Of a stretch of DNA of 5,717 nt, positions 3,533-5,717 are shown one piece after another. Within the stretch, counting starts at the first letter, position 1; every line of letters begins with the position of its first letter. The notes below the pieces were generated by a model, which searched no databases, had not been told where the DNA came from, and was given only the letters and a program-made list of their open reading frames with translations. This DNA comes from a bacterium (GTDB lineage: Bacteria; Tectomicrobia; Entotheonellia; Entotheonellales; Entotheonellaceae): the NCBI GenBank assembly GCA_027294925.1, contig JAPULM010000109.1, forward strand, positions 1 to 5,717. The letters run 5' to 3'. A program made the translations under genes and the position numbers.

Positions 3533-5717
3533 TCCGAGCCCCTCTGCGAGGATTCTGAGCCGTTTACCTGTGCCAGCGCCGCTTCCGCTTGCGGCAGCCA
3601 GAAGGTCATCTGCATAGTACGATAGAGGTCGATAGCCGTGGACAGTTCGGCGCGCGCTGGCTCCAGCTGTCCCACCTGCCCGTACAGCGTGCCGAGACCG
3701 CGATGGCAATGGGCCAATAGCGGCCGCATACCAAGCTCGTCGGCCAAGACGATAGCCTGGCGGAAATACGTCAGCGCCTTGTCCCACACCTCACCTCGCA
3801 GCGCATGGTGCGCCAGCAGCTCAACCTGATCGGCCAGCCGTTCGCCCACCACCCCCTCGAGGGCATTCATAATTCGCGCGTGCAGCGTTCGCCGCCGCTC
3901 CTGAAGCAGCCCTCCGTACGCCACCTCATGGGTCAGAGCATGCTTGAAGGTGTAGATATGCTCGGGAAAGAGGCTGGTCTCGTAGACAAACTCGGCCGCC
4001 TGCAGATGTGTCAAATCCTGGTGTAGCGCTGTCTCCGGCAGCTCCGCAATGGTCTGCAACAAGGTGAAGGGCACTTCGGTGCCAATCACGGAAGCGGTCT
4101 GGAGCAGCTGTTTCTCCTCCGGTGGCAGCCGGTCGATGCGCGCCGCCAGAATTGCCTGCACCGTGGCCGGTACCTGAATGGTGGGTAGGTCTTGCACCAG
4201 ACGGTAGGTGCCTGGCTCACCCATCAATACGTCGGTTTCCAATAACGTGCGCACGCTCTCCTCCAGGAAGAAGGGATTGCCGTGCGTACGCTCGATGAGG
4301 AGTTGCTTGAGCGGTTTGAGACTGGCGTGGTCTCCGAGCAGGGTCTGTAAGAAGGTGTCGGCGCCTTCGGGCGGCAGCGGGTCGAGCCGCAGTTGCGTGT
4401 AGAAGGTCTTGCTACCCCAACGATGCTGATACTCAGGGCGATAGTTGGCCAGCAAGAGGATAGGAACAGTTGGCAGGCTGTCGAGCAAGCTATCCAGAAA
4501 GGCCTGAGTCTCGGTATCAATCCAGTGCAAATCCTCAAACACCAGCAGCAGCGGCTGTACCTGACTTTCGCGCAACAGCAGATGTTTACAGGCGTCCAGC
4601 ATACGCCGGCGACGCTGCGGCGGATCCAGCGCCTGCCACTGCGGGTCCTCGACGGGTACATCCAGAAGCACCAGGAAGGGTGTCAAGGTTGACCGCAACG
4701 CCTCATCCAAAGTCAACAGCTTGCCCGTCACCTTCTCGCGTATACGACGCCCATCATCATGGCTATCAATCTTAAAATAGCTTTTGAGCAGGTCAATGAG
4801 GGGTAAATAGGCAGTCGCCTTGCCGTAGGAAACCGAGCTACTCTCCAGAATGAGCCAGTCTTGTGTACGATGCGAGTGGAGAAATTCGTAAAACAGACGC
4901 GACTTGCCAACGCCGGCCTCGCCCACCGCCGCCACCATCTGTCCAGCGCCAGCGCCGGCTTGCGCCTGGGCCTGATACAGAGCCTCAAGTTCAGACTGGC
5001 GTCCGACAAAGCGGGTGAGGCCACGCGCCGCCGACGCCTGCAAACGCCGCCGGACACCACTGGCTCCGACCAGTTCATACACCTCCACCGGCGCCGACAG
5101 CCCTTTGACCGGTACGGGTCCCAGGGACGCCACCTGTACAAAGCCCTCAACCAGCCGCAAGGTATTGGCACTCAACAGGATGCTGCCGGGGGGGGGCAAC
5201 TGCTCCATGCGCGCCGCTAGATGTGTCGTGGCACCCACCGCGGAATAGTCCGTATGCAAGTCGTTGCTGATGGTGCGTACCACCACCTCGCCGGCATTGA
5301 GTCCTACCCGGATGCGCATCTCCAGACCGTGGCTGCGCCGCACCTTCTCGGTGTAGGGACGCATCGCCGTCTGCATGGCCAGGGCGGCATAACAAGCCCG
5401 CACGGCATGGTCTTCGTGCGCCAGAGGGGCACCAAGAAGCGCCATAATACCGTCGCCGAGCACCTGATTGACCGTCCCCTCATAGCGGTGCACCGCCTCC
5501 ATCATGATGTGGAGAGCGGGATCAAGCAAGGCGCGGGCTGCTTCCGGATCAAGACTTTCGATCAACTCGGTTGACCCCTTGATGTCGGCAAACAACACCG
5601 TAACCTGTTTACGTTCGCCTTCCAGAACCGGACGAGAGGTGAGAATTTTTCCCGCCAGATGCGGCGGCGTATAGGCAAGCGGCGCCTGTTTCTGCTCCAA
5701 CGCCAACGTGACGGTGG
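3529..5717 (-). CDS. Class III nucleotide cyclase / AAA-STAND ATPase / TPR fusion protein, 5' end beyond window
   Basis: The frame is open to the right edge, so the N-terminus, often a zinc-ribbon in relatives, is missing. A TTG at 5706 is in frame but is probably internal. Residues here are numbered from that TTG. A class III cyclase domain covers about 33-215, with metal-binding Asp41 (LFADIKGSTEL) and Asp85 (VLGDGIMAL), then DYSAVG (Asp153) and THLAARMEQ (Arg166). A STAND/AAA_16-type ATPase follows, starting at RFVGRQSELEAL, with Walker A GEAGVGKS (262-269), Walker B LLLVFEDLHWID (386-397) and the later THGNPFFLEE motif. The C-terminus has one or two TPR-like helices pairs (HCHRGLGTLYGQVGQLEPAR) and ends at 725. 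Such proteins are thought to couple sensing or protein binding to cyclic nucleotide synthesis in the cytoplasm. Known relatives often exceed 1000 residues because of a longer TPR array. Two residues usual in adenylate cyclases differ: Gln81 for the adenine-selecting Lys and His162 for the transition-state Asn. Confidence 0.92.
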   Translation of the reverse strand, partial: TVTLALEQKQAPLAYTPPHLAGKILTSRPVLEGERKQVTVLFADIKGSTELIESLDPEAARALLDPALHIMMEAVHRYEGTVNQVLGDGIMALLGAPLAHEDHAVRACYAALAMQTAMRPYTEKVRRSHGLEMRIRVGLNAGEVVVRTISNDLHTDYSAVGATTHLAARMEQLPPPGSILLSANTLRLVEGFVQVASLGPVPVKGLSAPVEVYELVGASGVRRRLQASAARGLTRFVGRQSELEALYQAQAQAGAGAGQMVAAVGEAGVGKSRLFYEFLHSHRTQDWLILESSSVSYGKATAYLPLIDLLKSYFKIDSHDDGRRIREKVTGKLLTLDEALRSTLTPFLVLLDVPVEDPQWQALDPPQRRRRMLDACKHLLLRESQVQPLLLVFEDLHWIDTETQAFLDSLLDSLPTVPILLLANYRPEYQHRWGSKTFYTQLRLDPLPPEGADTFLQTLLGDHASLKPLKQLLIERTHGNPFFLEESVRTLLETDVLMGEPGTYRLVQDLPTIQVPATVQAILAARIDRLPPEEKQLLQTASVIGTEVPFTLLQTIAELPETALHQDLTHLQAAEFVYETSLFPEHIYTFKHALTHEVAYGGLLQERRRTLHARIMNALEGVVGERLADQVELLAHHALRGEVWDKALTYFRQAIVLADELGMRPLLAHCHRGLGTLYGQVGQLEPARAELSTAIDLYRTMQMTFWLPQAEAALAQVNGSESSQRGSE

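Noticed and set aside
3533..3787. Upstream extension of the ATP-grasp gene to 3787
   Set aside because: The extra 85 residues overlap the TPR coding end of the cyclase-ATPase and resemble nothing. The ATGA overlap with a good ribosome site at 3532 explains the start.
1..5717. CRISPR array, tRNA or rRNA genes
   Set aside because: No regularly spaced repeats and no tRNA or rRNA signatures were seen on either strand.

Overview
This is a 5.7 kb piece of a moderately GC-rich bacterial genome. It looks like an accessory region of an environmental, possibly Gram-negative bacterium. The lineage cannot be fixed from the sequence: the families present (a cyclase fused to a STAND-type ATPase, VapBC, DinB-like, IS1341-type TnpB) are spread over Proteobacteria, Chloroflexi and other phyla. 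All intact genes lie on the minus strand, so the window is best read from right to left.

Right part (5717 to 2618): a two-gene unit. The first gene runs in from beyond the right edge. It encodes a class III nucleotide cyclase domain fused to a large AAA/STAND-type ATPase and a short TPR tail. Its stop codon overlaps the start of the second gene as ATGA. The second gene is a stand-alone ATP-grasp domain of the PEP synthase / pyruvate phosphate dikinase type, without the swivelling histidine and PEP-binding domains of the full enzymes. The two are almost certainly co-translated. This unit is the least conventional part of the window and the best candidate for a poorly described system.

Middle (2617 to 1866): a compact type II toxin-antitoxin module with a ribbon-helix-helix antitoxin (VapB-like) followed by an overlapping PIN-domain toxin (VapC). 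A 17-bp perfect palindrome, plus a third copy of its half-site, lies just upstream of the antitoxin and is the likely autoregulatory operator.

Left-centre (1865 to about 680): a graveyard of mobile DNA. It holds a 37-codon plus-strand scrap of an amidohydrolase gene, a 36-bp inverted repeat, a cluster of hairpins typical of an IS200/IS605-type end, and a decayed tnpB gene. The tnpB frame has one internal amber codon, no recognisable start codon, and has lost its zinc finger and third RuvC motif. It cannot make a working RNA-guided nuclease.

Left edge (509 to 1): the 5' part of a DinB-like four-helix protein gene that continues beyond the window. The 170 bp between it and the tnpB relic hold no gene that I recognise.
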